64,000 nucleotides of DNA from Skermania piniformis (GCF_019285775.1 NZ_CP079105.1:2418001-2482000), one strand, 5' to 3'. Shown: positions 1-10,163, counted from the stretch's first letter. The notes: a model not told the origin generated them from the sequence alone. Program-made: numbers and translations.

Positions 1-567
1 GGCGTACCGCGCGGCGGTGGTGACGAACAGCCAGAGGTCGGCGGCGGCCAGCAGCTGCCGGGAGAGGTTGCGATTGGCCGAAACCACCGAGTCCACATCC
101 GGTGCATCCAGGAGCGCGATGCCTTGCGGCAGCTCCGCGGTGGCGACCAATCGCATCGCCCGCTGATCTTCGTCGCCGCCGGTGTCGCCGGTGAGCCGGA
201 CCAGATCCGGCAGGATTCGATCCCCACGGAACCACTGCTCGTCGGCCGGGTGATGCACCAGGACCGAAGCGCGGGTGGTCGGCCGGATCACCCCGCTGCG
301 ACTGACCACCGAACCGACCAGCGAGTTCACCAGGGTCGACTTGCCGGCTCCGGTGGACCCACCCACCACCGCGAGCAACGGCGCGTCCAGAGCGGAAAGC
401 CGGGGCAACAGGTAATCGTCGAGCTGATGCAACAGCTCGCCACGGACGATCCGGGCCGCGGGCGCCGAGCCGAGCTCCAGCGGTAGCCGGGTCCGCTCCA
501 ACTCCGTTCGTAGGCCCGTCACGGCAGCGAGCAGTCGAGCAGTGTCGGGTGGAGCGGTCACGCCCAT
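1..567 (-). CDS. P-loop GTPase (dynamin-like), C-terminal part outside window
   Basis: Only the first 189 codons are present and the reading frame runs off the left edge. The visible part has an N-terminal helical stretch, then a Walker A motif GGSTGAGKST near residues 69-78 followed by VNSLVG, and a G3-like motif DAPDVDS near residue 155. This fits the GTPase-domain proteins of actinobacteria annotated as dynamin family or GTPase domain-containing. The start is ATG at 567; a GTG two codons later is the alternative and neither has a clear ribosome site. Its role is unknown. A paired second GTPase may lie just outside the window. Confidence 0.8.
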   Translation of the reverse strand, partial: MGVTAPPDTARLLAAVTGLRTELERTRLPLELGSAPAARIVRGELLHQLDDYLLPRLSALDAPLLAVVGGSTGAGKSTLVNSLVGSVVSRSGVIRPTTRASVLVHHPADEQWFRGDRILPDLVRLTGDTGGDEDQRAMRLVATAELPQGIALLDAPDVDSVVSANRNLSRQLLAAADLWLFVTTAARYA

Positions 568-785
568 AGCATGCCTGCCCGCCGGGCGAGCGCGGCGAGC
601 AACGCGAAAAGCCATGTCGGCGTGTCGGTCGAGCACCGCGCGGCGCGTGCAGGCACGCAGGTCCGGCGGTGCACCGATAGCCCTCCGGGCATTGGACCAT
701 GCAGAGCCTATTGGAGACCGCTGACTTGGCCACCTGTCAAGGTCGACAAAAGGCGACAAAACGGCATTGCCTCGATATAGTGTGA

Positions 786-818
786 TCTGCAACACCTAAA
801 CAAACTTCAAGTTGCAGA
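786..818. promoter_or_regulatory. Inverted repeat, possible operator
   Basis: TCTGCAAC (786-793) and GTTGCAGA (811-818) are exact inverted repeats around a 17-base spacer, just upstream of the promoter at 823-851. The position suits a regulator-binding site, but no binding protein is implied. Confidence 0.35.
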
Positions 819-822
819 ACGT

Positions 823-851
823 TTGCCACCTAGTAGACGTGGGTCTGTAAA
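823..851 (+). promoter_or_regulatory. Putative sigma-A-like promoter of small gene
   Basis: TTGCCA (823-828) and TGTAAA (846-851) are separated by 17 bases. Transcription would start near 858 and give a leader of about 40 bases before the GTG at 897. Confidence 0.4.
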
Positions 852-896
852 AGCGATCGAACTCGCCGACGCATTCCCCGGGGGAAGGTGCTCATC

Positions 897-1133
897 GTGG
901 CTGGTCTACCTATGGCGTTTCGCGAACCGACAGCCCTGCTTCCGGTGAGCGAACCTGCCGCGCCCATTCCGGCGGCGATCCTCGGACGGGCGGCACTGGT
1001 CGAGCCGACGGCGCTGCTCGAGCCCGCAGCGCTGCTCGGGTTGGCCGACGGTGCCGACTCTGCCGTCGATCGGCTGGCTCCCCTACTCGCCGCGCTGTGC
1101 ATCGCCTTGACTGTGCTGATCTGCCTGATCTGA
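897..1133 (+). CDS. Small hypothetical protein with C-terminal hydrophobic segment
   Basis: This 78-residue product is not recognised. The GTG at 897 was chosen because GGGGGAAGG lies eight bases upstream; an in-frame start exists at 888. The sequence is rich in Ala, Leu and Pro, with repeated EPTALL/EPAALL-like stretches, and ends in LAPLLAALCIALTVLICLI, long enough for one membrane span. It could therefore be a tail-anchored membrane peptide. It converges on uvrA, whose stop lies 12 bases away. An overlapping antisense frame exists, so coding status rests on the ribosome site and the promoter at 823-851. Confidence 0.45.
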   Translation: MAGLPMAFREPTALLPVSEPAAPIPAAILGRAALVEPTALLEPAALLGLADGADSAVDRLAPLLAALCIALTVLICLI

Positions 1134-1145
1134 CGGCGGGGGTCG

Positions 1146-4064
1146 TCAGTCCAGCACGCTCCGCAGGAACTCGCCGGTGTAGCTCTCCGTCATGTCTGCG
1201 ATCTGCTCCGGGGTCCCCTGTCCGACCACTGTGCCGCCGCCCGAACCACCCTCCGGACCCATGTCGATCACCCAGTCGGATGTCTTGATCACATCCAGAT
1301 TGTGTTCGATCACGATCACGGTGTTCCCCTTGTCCACCAGTCCGTTCACCACCCCCAACAGTTTGCGGATGTCCTCGAAATGCAGGCCGGTGGTCGGCTC
1401 GTCGAGGATGTAGACGGTGCGACCGGTCGAACGCTTCTGCAACTCGGCAGCCAGCTTGACCCGTTGCGCCTCACCGCCGGACAACGTCGGTGCCGGCTGC
1501 CCCAACCGGACGTAGCCGAGCCCGACATCGACCAGTGTCGCCAGATACCGGTGGATCGAGGTGACCGGCCGGAAGAACTCCGCCGCTTCCTCGATCGGCA
1601 GATCCAGCACTTCGGCGATGGTTTTCCCCTTGTAGTGCACGTCGAGCGTTTCCCGGTTGTATCGGGCGCCGTGGCACACCTCGCACGGGACGTACACGTC
1701 CGGCAGGAAGTTCATCTCGATCTTCAACGTGCCGTCACCCGAACACGCCTCGCAGCGACCGCCTTTGACGTTGAACGAGAATCGGCCGGGCTGGTAGCCA
1801 CGTACCTTCGCCTCGGTGGTCGCCGCGAAGAGGGTGCGAATCTTGTCGAACACCCCCGTGTAGGTGGCCGGATTGGAGCGCGGGGTACGACCGATCGGCG
1901 ATTGGTCCACCTGAACCAACTTGTCCAACTGGTCCAGCCCGTTCACCCGGGTATGCCGCCCGGGCACCTGCCGCGCCCCGTTCAGCTTGTTCGCCATCAC
2001 CGTGGCGAGGATGTCGTTGACCAGCGTCGACTTGCCCGATCCGGACACTCCGGTGACCGCGGTCAACACGCCGAGCGGAAAGGCCACATCGATGTCGCGC
2101 AGGTTGTGCTCGCGCGCACCGACCACGGTGATCTGCCGCTTCTTGCTGATCGTCCGCCGCACCGCCGGCACCGGGATGGTCGAGCGCCCGGCCAGATAGG
2201 CGCCGGTGAGCGACGTCGGCTCGGTGAGCAGCTCCCGGTAGGGACCGCTGTGCACTACCCGGCCACCGTGCTCGCCGGCCAGCGGACCGATATCGACCAC
2301 CCAGTCCGAGGCGCGAATGGTGTCCTCGTCGTGCTCGACCACGATCAGCGTGTTGCCCAGGTCGCGCAGTCGGGTGAGGGTCTCGATCAGCCGCCGGTTG
2401 TCCCGCTGGTGCAGCCCGATCGACGGCTCGTCGAGCACGTACAGCACCCCGACCAAACCGGACCCGATCTGGGTGGCCAGCCGGATTCGCTGCGCCTCAC
2501 CACCGGAGAGCGTGCCGGCCGCACGGGACAACGACAGATATTCCAGCCCCACGTCCAGCAGGAAACCGAGCCGAGCCTGCACCTCCTTGAGCACCTGACC
2601 GGCGATCGCCTCCTCCCGGGCGCCGAGCGTGAGCTGGTTCAAGAAGTCGGCGCACTCGGCAATGGACAGCTCGGCAACCTCGGCGATGGAGAAGCGACGC
2701 TCCCCCGCGGCGATCGTCACAGCCAGGATCTCGGGCCGCAGTCGGGCACCATGGCATGCCGGGCACGGCACGTCCCGCAGATAGCCGTCGTATCGCTCCT
2801 TCATCTGCTCGGATTCGGTCGACTCCATCCGGCGCTGCAGGAACGGCAGCACTCCCTCGAAGTCGGCGTAGTACGAGCGGACCCGGCCGTACCGGTTGCG
2901 ATACTTGACGTGTACCTGGTCGGGGCTGCCCTCCAGAATCGCCTTGCGCGCCTTCGCCGGCAGCCGCTGCCACGACGTATCCATCGAAAAGCCGAGGACA
3001 TCGGCGAGGCCGGCCAGCAGCCGGCCGAAATACTCCGCATTGTGCCCGCCCGACCACGGCGCAATCGCGCCCTCGGCCAGACTGAGCTGCGGATCCGGCA
3101 CCACCAGGTCCGGATCGACCTCCTTGCGGATACCCAGTCCGGCGCACTCCGGGCAGGCGCCGTACGGCGAATTGAACGAAAACGACCGCGGTTCCAGATC
3201 ATCGATGTCCAGCGGATGCGCGTTCGGACACGCCAGACGCTCGGAGAAGCGGCGTTCCCGGTCGGCCGCGTCCGTATCCGACGCGTCACCCGTCTCGGCC
3301 CGGTCGACGAAATCGAGCACGACCACGCCGTCGGCGAGCCGCAGCGCCGTCTCCACCGAATCGGTGAGCCGCTGCTTGGCGCTCGCTTTCACGGTCAGCC
3401 GGTCGACCACCACCTCGATATCGTGCTTCTCCTGCTTACGCAGCTTCGGCGGGTCGGTCAGCTGATGCACCACCCCGTCGACCCGAACCCGGGCATAGCC
3501 CTGCGCGTTGAGCTGCTCGAACAGATCGACGAACTCGCCCTTGCGGGTACGCACGACCGGCGCCAGCACCTGGAACTTGGTGCCGTCCGGCATCGCCAGC
3601 ACCTGATCGACGATCTGCTGTGGCGTCTGCTTGGCGATCTGCTCGCCACATACCGGACAATGCGGCGTACCCGCCCGGGCATAGAGCAACCGGAGATAGT
3701 CGTAGACCTCGGTGATCGTGCCGACCGTCGAACGGGGATTGCGATTGGTCGACTTCTGATCGATCGACACCGCTGGGGACAGGCCCTCGATGAAGTCGAC
3801 ATCCGGCTTGTCCATCTGGCCGAGAAACTGCCGCGCATATGCCGACAGCGACTCGACATAACGGCGCTGCCCCTCGGCGAAGATCGTGTCGAATGCAAGA
3901 CTGGACTTGCCCGATCCGGACAGCCCGGTGAACACAATCAGGCTGTCCCGGGGCAGGTCCAGATCGACGCTGCGCAGGTTGTGTTCTCGCGCGCCACGCA
4001 CGATCAGCCGCTGGCCCGCCGGTTGTCGTCTGCCGGTTCCGCGGCCGTTCCGCTGTCCTGCCAC
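1146..4064 (-). CDS. uvrA: Excinuclease ABC subunit A
   Basis: UvrA is the damage-recognition ATPase of nucleotide excision repair; it loads UvrB on damaged DNA. The 972-residue product has the duplicated ABC ATPase plan: Walker [10 protein letters not shown] at residues 47-55 and GVSGSGKST in the second half, two LSGGEAQR signatures, and CxxC zinc-binding clusters ([25 protein letters not shown]). The GTG at 4064 was chosen over a more upstream in-frame ATG because GGAAGGGA lies six bases before it, and it gives the length I recall for mycobacterial UvrA. The gene is transcribed away from the metallo-hydrolase on its right. Confidence 0.97.
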   Translation of the reverse strand: MAGQRNGRGTGRRQPAGQRLIVRGAREHNLRSVDLDLPRDSLIVFTGLSGSGKSSLAFDTIFAEGQRRYVESLSAYARQFLGQMDKPDVDFIEGLSPAVSIDQKSTNRNPRSTVGTITEVYDYLRLLYARAGTPHCPVCGEQIAKQTPQQIVDQVLAMPDGTKFQVLAPVVRTRKGEFVDLFEQLNAQGYARVRVDGVVHQLTDPPKLRKQEKHDIEVVVDRLTVKASAKQRLTDSVETALRLADGVVVLDFVDRAETGDASDTDAADRERRFSERLACPNAHPLDIDDLEPRSFSFNSPYGACPECAGLGIRKEVDPDLVVPDPQLSLAEGAIAPWSGGHNAEYFGRLLAGLADVLGFSMDTSWQRLPAKARKAILEGSPDQVHVKYRNRYGRVRSYYADFEGVLPFLQRRMESTESEQMKERYDGYLRDVPCPACHGARLRPEILAVTIAAGERRFSIAEVAELSIAECADFLNQLTLGAREEAIAGQVLKEVQARLGFLLDVGLEYLSLSRAAGTLSGGEAQRIRLATQIGSGLVGVLYVLDEPSIGLHQRDNRRLIETLTRLRDLGNTLIVVEHDEDTIRASDWVVDIGPLAGEHGGRVVHSGPYRELLTEPTSLTGAYLAGRSTIPVPAVRRTISKKRQITVVGAREHNLRDIDVAFPLGVLTAVTGVSGSGKSTLVNDILATVMANKLNGARQVPGRHTRVNGLDQLDKLVQVDQSPIGRTPRSNPATYTGVFDKIRTLFAATTEAKVRGYQPGRFSFNVKGGRCEACSGDGTLKIEMNFLPDVYVPCEVCHGARYNRETLDVHYKGKTIAEVLDLPIEEAAEFFRPVTSIHRYLATLVDVGLGYVRLGQPAPTLSGGEAQRVKLAAELQKRSTGRTVYILDEPTTGLHFEDIRKLLGVVNGLVDKGNTVIVIEHNLDVIKTSDWVIDMGPEGGSGGGTVVGQGTPEQIADMTESYTGEFLRSVLD

Positions 4065-4172
4065 CGACCGTCCCTTCCCGCTGATTTCTCGAGGTCCTGA
4101 TCTCGCTCGCCATGCTATGTCCGGCCACCGACAGGTGTACGCCGCCGCCGACCGGAGCGCCCGGACCGACGG

Positions 4173-4178
4173 TAGCCT
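4173..4178 (+). promoter_or_regulatory. -10 element TAGCCT, leaderless type
   Basis: TAGCCT ends seven bases before the ATG at 4186, so transcription should begin at or next to the start codon. No ribosome-binding site is seen. Confidence 0.5.
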
Positions 4179-4185
4179 GCACGCC

Positions 4186-4884
4186 ATGAGCAAGCAGCAG
4201 GGCAAGCGCGCTCCCGTACCGATCGACGCCTACACCGGTCACGTGTCCCCCGGCTCGGCGGCGCAGCGCCGCGAGCTGCCCGGCGCGACCGTTTACAAGA
4301 TGTCGGTCGGCCCGATGGACAACAATGCCTACCTGGTCCGTTGTTCCGGCACCGGGCAGGCCCTGCTGATCGACGCCGCAAACGAGGGTCCGCGGCTGCG
4401 TCGGCTGATCGCCCAGGAGACACCGGGACTCGCCCGAATTCTGACCACGCACCGGCATGCCGACCACTGGCAGGCGCTGGCCGAGGTGACCGCCGCGACC
4501 GGCGTGCCGACCACCGCACATCGGCTCGATGCCGCCGAGCTGCCGGTGTCGCCCGACGTCGAACTCACCGACGGCGACCAGCTCCAGGTCGGTGATCGCA
4601 CCCTGGAGGTGATCCATCTGGTCGGACACACCCCGGGTTCGATCGCCCTCGCGCTCACCGACGACGCCGGTGGCGTCCACCTGTTCACCGGCGACAGTCT
4701 GTTTCCCGGCGGGGTCGGGCGCACCACCTCGTCCGCCGACTTCACCCGGCTGCTCGACGACGTGAGTACCAAACTGTTCGACCGCTACCCCGACCACGCT
4801 GTGGTGTACCCCGGGCACGGCGACGACACGACCCTCGGCGCCGAGCGGCCGCACCTGGCCGAATGGCGAGCCCGTGGCTGGTGA
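4186..4884 (+). CDS. Metallo-beta-lactamase-fold hydrolase (Rv1637c type)
   Basis: The 232-residue product has the zinc-binding HxHxDH motif as HRHADH, a later His in VGHTPGS, the bridging Asp in TGDSLF, and a final His in PGHGDD. This is the glyoxalase II-like branch of the MBL superfamily. The substrate is not known; thioester hydrolysis is a family-based guess. The gene is divergent from uvrA, as in mycobacteria, and its last 11 bases overlap the start of the DUF1345 gene, suggesting coupled translation. The start was set by the -10 element seven bases upstream. Confidence 0.88.
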   Translation: MSKQQGKRAPVPIDAYTGHVSPGSAAQRRELPGATVYKMSVGPMDNNAYLVRCSGTGQALLIDAANEGPRLRRLIAQETPGLARILTTHRHADHWQALAEVTAATGVPTTAHRLDAAELPVSPDVELTDGDQLQVGDRTLEVIHLVGHTPGSIALALTDDAGGVHLFTGDSLFPGGVGRTTSSADFTRLLDDVSTKLFDRYPDHAVVYPGHGDDTTLGAERPHLAEWRARGW

Positions 4885-5587
4885 TCCGATCGAGGTACGC
4901 GACCGTAGCCGACAACCGCGTGACCACCCACCGCGTGACCGTCATCCGCGGGCCCGATACCTGATCCGGTCCGCGGCCGCGCTGGCCGAGGTAACCCTCG
5001 TCGTCCTGAGCGTGCTCGTGGTCGTCGCCCCGGACGATTCCGATTCACTGCGGATCCTGCTCTGCTGGGACGGGCTCGCCCTGATCTATCTGGTCGGCTG
5101 CGGCCTGCACGTCAGCAGCGTCGCCCGGCACGGCGGCGAGCCGGTCACCGCGGAGTCGGCCGGCTGGTTCGGCGTCCTGCGGGCGGTCCGGTCGGTCGCT
5201 CCGGGAGCGTCCAGCATGGTCGGCCTGGTCGCCGCGCTCAACGTGCTGCTGGCCCACGACCTGCCGCCGGAGCGGTCCGATCTGGTCCACGCCACCGGGG
5301 TCACCGCGATCGTGCTGGCCTGGATGATGCTGCACATCAGCATGGCGCAGCGGTATGTGAGCGATTACCTGCGCCTCGGTGGCGGCCTCGAGTTCCAGAA
5401 AACGACGGAACCGACGATCGTCGAATTCGCGTACTTCTCCTTCACCATCGGTGCGTCGTTCGCCACCTCCGACGTCGAGGTCACCGACCGGCAGATGCGC
5501 TGGACCGTACTGGTGCACAGCGTGCTGGGCTTCTTCTACAACGCGGTCGTGCTCGCGGTGGCGTTCCAAGTGATCACCGGCAGCTGA
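4874..5587 (+). CDS. DUF1345 family membrane protein
   Basis: The product (237 residues) has a basic N-terminus, then about five hydrophobic segments, with conserved-looking FAYFSFTIGASFATSDVEV and a final membrane span. This matches the DUF1345 family of uncharacterised actinobacterial membrane proteins. It starts with GTG inside the end of the metallo-hydrolase gene, so the two are probably one transcript. Its 3' end overlaps the convergent alpha-galactosidase gene by 14 bases. Function unknown. Confidence 0.75.
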   Translation: MAGDPIEVRDRSRQPRDHPPRDRHPRARYLIRSAAALAEVTLVVLSVLVVVAPDDSDSLRILLCWDGLALIYLVGCGLHVSSVARHGGEPVTAESAGWFGVLRAVRSVAPGASSMVGLVAALNVLLAHDLPPERSDLVHATGVTAIVLAWMMLHISMAQRYVSDYLRLGGGLEFQKTTEPTIVEFAYFSFTIGASFATSDVEVTDRQMRWTVLVHSVLGFFYNAVVLAVAFQVITGS

Positions 5588-6848
5588 CCCGGTACACCAC
5601 GGCGGCCCGTGGCGGAACCGAGGCGGTCAGGCCACCGGTCGTCGCGACCGTCGTCTTCGCCCAGACGTCGAACGCGGTGTAGCTCGTCGCCGGCGGCAAT
5701 GCGCCCGCCGGCGCCACCTCGGCCACCGACGTCACGATCCGCGCCGGCGTATCCGAGCGGTTCAGCAGCGCCACCGCTACCGACCCGTCCGCGAGCGGTC
5801 GCGCCCAGACCTCGGTGTTCCCGTCGTCCCGCACCCGCTGCGCTGCTCGGCCGAGCCGGTCCTGGTCGATGGCGATCACATCCGGATCGGTGAGCACGCC
5901 ACGCACCGACGCCGGCATCGCGGCGACGTCGTTTCCGGCGATCAACGGTGCGGATAGCATCGCCCACATCACCAGATGCGCCCGGTTTTCGTCCAGGCTG
6001 AATGTGCCCCGCACGCCGACCTCGAGCATGTCCGGGTCGTTCCACCGTCCCGGGCCGGCCGCCCGCCACAACGGCGCCTGCTGATCGAGGATGTCGGTGA
6101 CCCCGAGCGCCCCGCCGGCCGGACAAGCCGCCGGACAACCGGTATGCCAGGCATCGGTGATATCGGAGGTAGTACGCCACAGATCGGCCACCCGACCCCA
6201 GTCGTAGCCGATGCCGGTGACCGCGTGTGCGCTGTTCGGATTGACCGAGAAGACGATCGACCGGCCCGTGGCCCGCAGCGCCCGCCCCATCCGAGCGAAC
6301 GTCCGGGCCTGATCGGCGACCGAGCCGGCAGCGGAGCACCAGTCGTACTTCAGATAGTCCACCCCCCAGTCCGCGAAGGTCCGCGCATCCTGTGCTTCGT
6401 GGCCGAGCGCCCCGGTCGCGCCCGGAATCGCCCCCGCAAGCTGGGCACAGGTCCGCTCGCGCGGTGACTGGTAGATACCGAACTTCTCCCCGAGGGCATG
6501 GATCTGCGCGCCCAGCCAGGCCATCCCGTGCGGAAAACGCCCCGGATCGGCGGTGAGACTTCCGTCCGCAGCCCGGGCCGGCGCCTGCCAGCAATCGTCG
6601 ACGATCACGTAGCGGTAGCCGGCGTCCCGCATCCCGGAATCGGCAAGGGCGTGTGCTGCGCGGAGGATCGTCGACTCGTCGATCGCGCACCCGAAGCTGT
6701 TCCAGCTGTTCCAGCCCATCGGCGGAACCGGCGCAGCGCTCACCCGAGGCCCGAACTCGGGTGCCGAATCCTGCTGATCCCCCACCAGTAACGCCAGCAC
6801 CAGGAGCAGAACCGCGAACATGCCCACCCGGGATCGCGTTGCTGGCAT
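5574..6848 (-). CDS. Exported alpha-galactosidase, glycoside hydrolase family 27
   Basis: This 424-residue enzyme should release terminal alpha-galactose (or a related sugar) outside the cell. Residues 1-25 form a signal peptide or anchor with a strong hydrophobic core. The catalytic barrel starts with PMGWNSWNSFG, a GH27 hallmark. The nucleophile Asp lies in YLKYDWC and the acid/base Asp in RWNDPDMLEVG. The C-terminal 90 residues form the usual beta-sandwich. No sugar transporter or regulator is adjacent, so the natural substrate cannot be inferred from context. The 3' end overlaps the DUF1345 gene by 14 bases. Confidence 0.9.
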   Translation of the reverse strand: MPATRSRVGMFAVLLLVLALLVGDQQDSAPEFGPRVSAAPVPPMGWNSWNSFGCAIDESTILRAAHALADSGMRDAGYRYVIVDDCWQAPARAADGSLTADPGRFPHGMAWLGAQIHALGEKFGIYQSPRERTCAQLAGAIPGATGALGHEAQDARTFADWGVDYLKYDWCSAAGSVADQARTFARMGRALRATGRSIVFSVNPNSAHAVTGIGYDWGRVADLWRTTSDITDAWHTGCPAACPAGGALGVTDILDQQAPLWRAAGPGRWNDPDMLEVGVRGTFSLDENRAHLVMWAMLSAPLIAGNDVAAMPASVRGVLTDPDVIAIDQDRLGRAAQRVRDDGNTEVWARPLADGSVAVALLNRSDTPARIVTSVAEVAPAGALPPATSYTAFDVWAKTTVATTGGLTASVPPRAAVVYRVSCR

Positions 6849-6935
6849 ACCCCGATCTTGGCACTGCGCCGCGAACCGACACCGCCGTGGCCTGGCGCCC
6901 CGCGGCTGCTACTGGCCCCGGCCGAGGCTGATTCC

Positions 6936-6941
6936 TACCCT
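6936..6941 (+). promoter_or_regulatory. -10 element TACCCT, leaderless type
   Basis: TACCCT ends eight bases before the GTG at 6950. No ribosome-binding site is seen, so the transcript may be leaderless. Confidence 0.35.
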
Positions 6942-6949
6942 GGTATGTC

Positions 6950-8674
6950 GTGGGTCATCAGTTCGTTCTCGTCGGCGCCGCCTTGGGAATCATCATCGTG
7001 GCGGCCGTGTTCGCCCGCCGAACCGGCATAGCTGCGCCACTGCTGCTAGTCGGACTCGGTATCGCCGCCAGCTACGTTCCGACGCTGCCGGAAATCGAGA
7101 TCGACCCGGAAATCATCCTGGTCTGCGTGCTGCCGCCGCTGCTGTACTCGTCGGCGGTGAAGCTACCGGTGCTCGATCTGCGCCGGAATATCGTCATGAT
7201 CGGCTGGCTGTCGGTGGTCATGGTGATCGTCACCGCGCTGGCGATAGGCGCCGCCGTACACCTGGTGTTTCCCCAGATCCCGTTTGCACTCGGCGTCGCG
7301 CTCGGCGCGGTGGTCAGTCCGACCGACGCCGTCGCAGCGACCTCGATCGGCCGACGGCTCGGTCTGCCGCCACGGATCATGACGATCCTGGAGGGGGAAA
7401 GCCTGGTCAACGATGCGTCGTCGCTGGTTCTGCTGCGGACCGCGGTAGCGGCCGTGGCGATCACCGGCTCGTTCGACCTCGGATCGGCGGTGCTGGACTT
7501 CGGCTGGGCGGTGATCGGTGCGATCATCATCGGCGGATTGGTGGCCGTGATCACGGTACGAGTGCGACAGCACCTCGACGACCCGGTGCTGAACACCACC
7601 TTGTCCTTCGCCGTGCCGTTTCTGGCCTACTTTCCGGCCGAAGCCGGCAACACCTCCGGTGTCCTCGCGGTCGTCGTCGCCGGCATCGTCACCGGGACGT
7701 TGGGCGCGCGCCGATTCAGTGCTCGCGACCGGCAGACCCAGACCATCACCTGGTCGAGTATCAACTTCATCTTGGAGAACGGGGTCTTCCTGGCGATGGG
7801 GTTCCAGCTGCCGACCCTGTTCGCTGCAGCGCGCGCTCAGACCTCCGCCGGCGAGCTCACGGCGATGGTCGCGCTGGTCGTCGGGCTCCTGATCGTGTTG
7901 CGCTTCATCGGTCTGACCGGGCCGGCAGTGGTGCTGAACCTGGTCACTTCGAGCGATCACGGCGACCAGGTGCGGTACCAGCTCGCCCGACTGGGCGACC
8001 GACTGGACCGGGCGTCACCGGAGAGCAGCCGGGACGAAAACCGGCTGGACTGGGCCCGCCGACACCTCGCCCGAACCTCGGCCGACGTCGCTTTCCGCGA
8101 ACGTGAGCCACTGACCCGACGCAGCCTGCTGGTACTGGGCTGGGCCGGGATGCGCGGCGTGGTCACGGTGGCAGCGGCGCAAACGATCCCGATCGGACCC
8201 GCTTACCGGGACACCGTCGTGCTGGTGGCTTACCTGGTCGCGATCATCACCCTCGTGGCGTTCGGCCTGACCCTGCCGGCGTTGATCCGAAGGATGCACT
8301 TCAGCGAGCCGTCGCCGGACGAACGGCGTTCCGAGTTCCTCGACTTGCTGAAGCGGGTCGGGGAGAGCGCGATCGACCAGATCGGCCCCATCGACGAGCA
8401 AAAAGTGGACGGGGAACCGATCGATCCGGATGTCGTCGAGTCCCTGCGGCAGCGGTTCATCCCGATGCTGCTCCGGGGCGACCAACGCGCGGTCGCACGG
8501 TCGAAACCCGGTTTGCGCGAGCAGTCGTTGATCGTGCAGCGCCGATACCTCGACGCCATGCGGGAGAATTTGCTGGCCGAACGATCGATCGGCGCGGACC
8601 GGTCGGCGACGTACAAACAGGTCGAGGACATGCTCGATCGGGAGGAACGAGGACTCGCTGCGATAGCCGAGTAG
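6950..8674 (+). CDS. Na+/H+ antiporter, CPA1 family
   Basis: The 574-residue protein has about twelve membrane segments over the first 430 residues followed by a cytoplasmic tail rich in charged residues. The ion-binding region GAVVSPTDAVAATS and the motif EGESLVNDASSLVL are typical of NhaP/CPA1 exchangers, which swap cytoplasmic Na+ or K+ for protons. The C-terminal tail (about 140 residues) resembles the regulatory tail of actinobacterial homologues. The gene stands alone between the divergent alpha-galactosidase and the DUF222 gene. Confidence 0.9.
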   Translation: MGHQFVLVGAALGIIIVAAVFARRTGIAAPLLLVGLGIAASYVPTLPEIEIDPEIILVCVLPPLLYSSAVKLPVLDLRRNIVMIGWLSVVMVIVTALAIGAAVHLVFPQIPFALGVALGAVVSPTDAVAATSIGRRLGLPPRIMTILEGESLVNDASSLVLLRTAVAAVAITGSFDLGSAVLDFGWAVIGAIIIGGLVAVITVRVRQHLDDPVLNTTLSFAVPFLAYFPAEAGNTSGVLAVVVAGIVTGTLGARRFSARDRQTQTITWSSINFILENGVFLAMGFQLPTLFAAARAQTSAGELTAMVALVVGLLIVLRFIGLTGPAVVLNLVTSSDHGDQVRYQLARLGDRLDRASPESSRDENRLDWARRHLARTSADVAFREREPLTRRSLLVLGWAGMRGVVTVAAAQTIPIGPAYRDTVVLVAYLVAIITLVAFGLTLPALIRRMHFSEPSPDERRSEFLDLLKRVGESAIDQIGPIDEQKVDGEPIDPDVVESLRQRFIPMLLRGDQRAVARSKPGLREQSLIVQRRYLDAMRENLLAERSIGADRSATYKQVEDMLDREERGLAAIAE

Positions 8675-8721
8675 CAAAGACGGGCCGGAAACGTGTCGGT
8701 GGGTCGTGATGCAATAGATAT

Positions 8722-10107
8722 ATGACCGCAGTCAGCGCTTTCACTCCCGGAAACGGGTTTGGTGCCGGTTCTGCGCGGATGGTGTTGGCGGGGTTGCGGG
8801 CGGCGCGAGCCGAGGCGGAGCGGGTCGCGGTGCAGCAGGCCGAGTTGACGGTCGAATGGTGCCGTTGGCACGCCCCGACCGGTGACACCGACGCTGACCG
8901 GTTCGGGGTCGGGTGGGTCACCCCGGGCGGACCCGGCTCGCCGGAGGTCGACGAATCCGCGGTTGCCGAGCTCGCTACCGCGTTGCGGTATTCCACCGAC
9001 TCGGGAATGTCGTACGTCGGGCAGGTCTTGGAGGTTTGTTACCGGTTGCCCCGACTCTGGGAACGCGTCAAGGCCGGGCAGACACCATGGTGGCGGACCC
9101 GGCGGATCGCCGACACCACCCTCGGACTCCCGCCGGAAGCGGCCGCGTTCGTCGACGAACGGCTCGCCGCCTACGCGGGGACGGTGTCATGGGCGCAGCT
9201 GGACCGGTTGATCGACGAAGCCCGCATCCTCGCCGACCCCGAGGCCGCGGAGCAGGAGCTGAATGCCGATACCCGGAAGGTGGAGATCGACACCCGCACC
9301 GTGAGTCTGACCGGCACGGTCCGGATCGAAGGCGAACTCGACCTGCTCGACGCCGTCGACCTGAACCACGCGTTGTCCGATATCGCCGAGGATCTCGCCG
9401 CCTGTGGCAGCACCGATTCGCTGGATGCGCGGCGCTCGACCGCGTTGGGTGAACTCGCCCGCCGGCAACCCGGATTGCCGTTCGACGCAGCAGAACCCAC
9501 ACCGCCCGCGTTGCACCGCCGCACGCCGCGCGACATCCAGCTGCATGTACATATCAGCGCCGACCAGCTCACCGGGACCGGCGGCCCCCTGGGCCGGGTC
9601 AACGCGTCGTCACCGACACCAGTCAATATCGACGCGATCCGCGCCTGGTGTGGCAACCCGGCCGCGAACGTGACCGTCCGCCCGGTGCTGGACCTGGCCG
9701 AACACCTCCAGACCGACGCATATCAGATCCCGGACCGGCTCCGCGAACACGTCGTGCAGACCAGCAGCACGTGTGTGTTCCCGTACTGCAACCGCCCCGC
9801 CCGCAGCTGCGACCTCGACCACACCCACCCGCATGACCAGGGCGGGCCCACCAGCAGCGACAACCTCGCCCCACTCTGCCGAAAACACCACCAGCTCAAA
9901 GGAAACCGCGGCTGGCACTACCGACGCCTAACCCCCGGTGCTTATCTCTGGGCCACCCCGGCCGGCGGAACCTACCTGCGTGACGGCACCGGCACCACCG
10001 ACCTCACCCCACCCGACACACCCCCACCCCGACCACCGGATTCACCGATGCCCCATCGACCGGGTCGGCCGCCGCCCGCACCGGACGACGAACCGCCACC
10101 CTTCTGA
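8722..10107 (+). CDS. DUF222 / HNH endonuclease domain protein
   Basis: The 461-residue product has an N-terminal DUF222 region and a C-terminal HNH nuclease domain (CVFPYCN...DLDHTHPHDQGGPTSSDNL...CRKHH), followed by a Pro-rich tail. This is the large 13E12-repeat-like family that occurs in many copies in Mycobacteriales genomes. The HNH residues are intact, so it could cut DNA, but the biological role of the family is not established. The gene stands alone; a hairpin separates it from the convergent dehydrogenase. Confidence 0.9.
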   Translation: MTAVSAFTPGNGFGAGSARMVLAGLRAARAEAERVAVQQAELTVEWCRWHAPTGDTDADRFGVGWVTPGGPGSPEVDESAVAELATALRYSTDSGMSYVGQVLEVCYRLPRLWERVKAGQTPWWRTRRIADTTLGLPPEAAAFVDERLAAYAGTVSWAQLDRLIDEARILADPEAAEQELNADTRKVEIDTRTVSLTGTVRIEGELDLLDAVDLNHALSDIAEDLAACGSTDSLDARRSTALGELARRQPGLPFDAAEPTPPALHRRTPRDIQLHVHISADQLTGTGGPLGRVNASSPTPVNIDAIRAWCGNPAANVTVRPVLDLAEHLQTDAYQIPDRLREHVVQTSSTCVFPYCNRPARSCDLDHTHPHDQGGPTSSDNLAPLCRKHHQLKGNRGWHYRRLTPGAYLWATPAGGTYLRDGTGTTDLTPPDTPPPRPPDSPMPHRPGRPPPAPDDEPPPF

Positions 10108-10119
10108 ACAACCCCGACA

Positions 10120-10151
10120 CCGGCACCCCGCCCCACCCGCGGGGCCACCGG
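10120..10151. terminator. Hairpin between convergent genes
   Basis: CCGG-CA-CCCCGC (10120-10131) pairs with GCGGGG-CCA-CCGG (10139-10151) with a small internal loop. It lies between the DUF222 gene and the convergent dehydrogenase gene and could terminate both. No T-tract follows. Confidence 0.45.
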
Positions 10152-10163
10152 CATGCCCGCCGA

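Larger units (their letters stand above)
568..896. other. Intergenic region between divergent GTPase and small gene
   Basis: No gene was seen in these 329 bases. The part from about 720 to 860 is more AT-rich than its surroundings. It carries two direct CGACAAAA repeats ten bases apart (744-751 and 754-761), a TATAGT hexamer (776-781), an inverted repeat (786-818) and a good sigma-A-like promoter (823-851). It is probably a divergent regulatory region for the GTPase and the small gene on the right. Confidence 0.5.

Noticed and set aside
1302-4100. 932-codon open frame on the plus strand
   Set aside because: It is antisense to uvrA, has no ribosome site or recognisable domain, and its Arg/Gly/Pro-rich composition is that of an opposite-strand shadow in GC-rich DNA.
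3436-4854. 472-codon minus-strand frame across uvrA and the MBL gene
   Set aside because: Overlaps both real genes in other frames; no motif.
8722-10107. Group II intron or homing endonuclease insertion
   Set aside because: The gene is a stand-alone DUF222/HNH protein with no intron ends, reverse transcriptase or target duplication.
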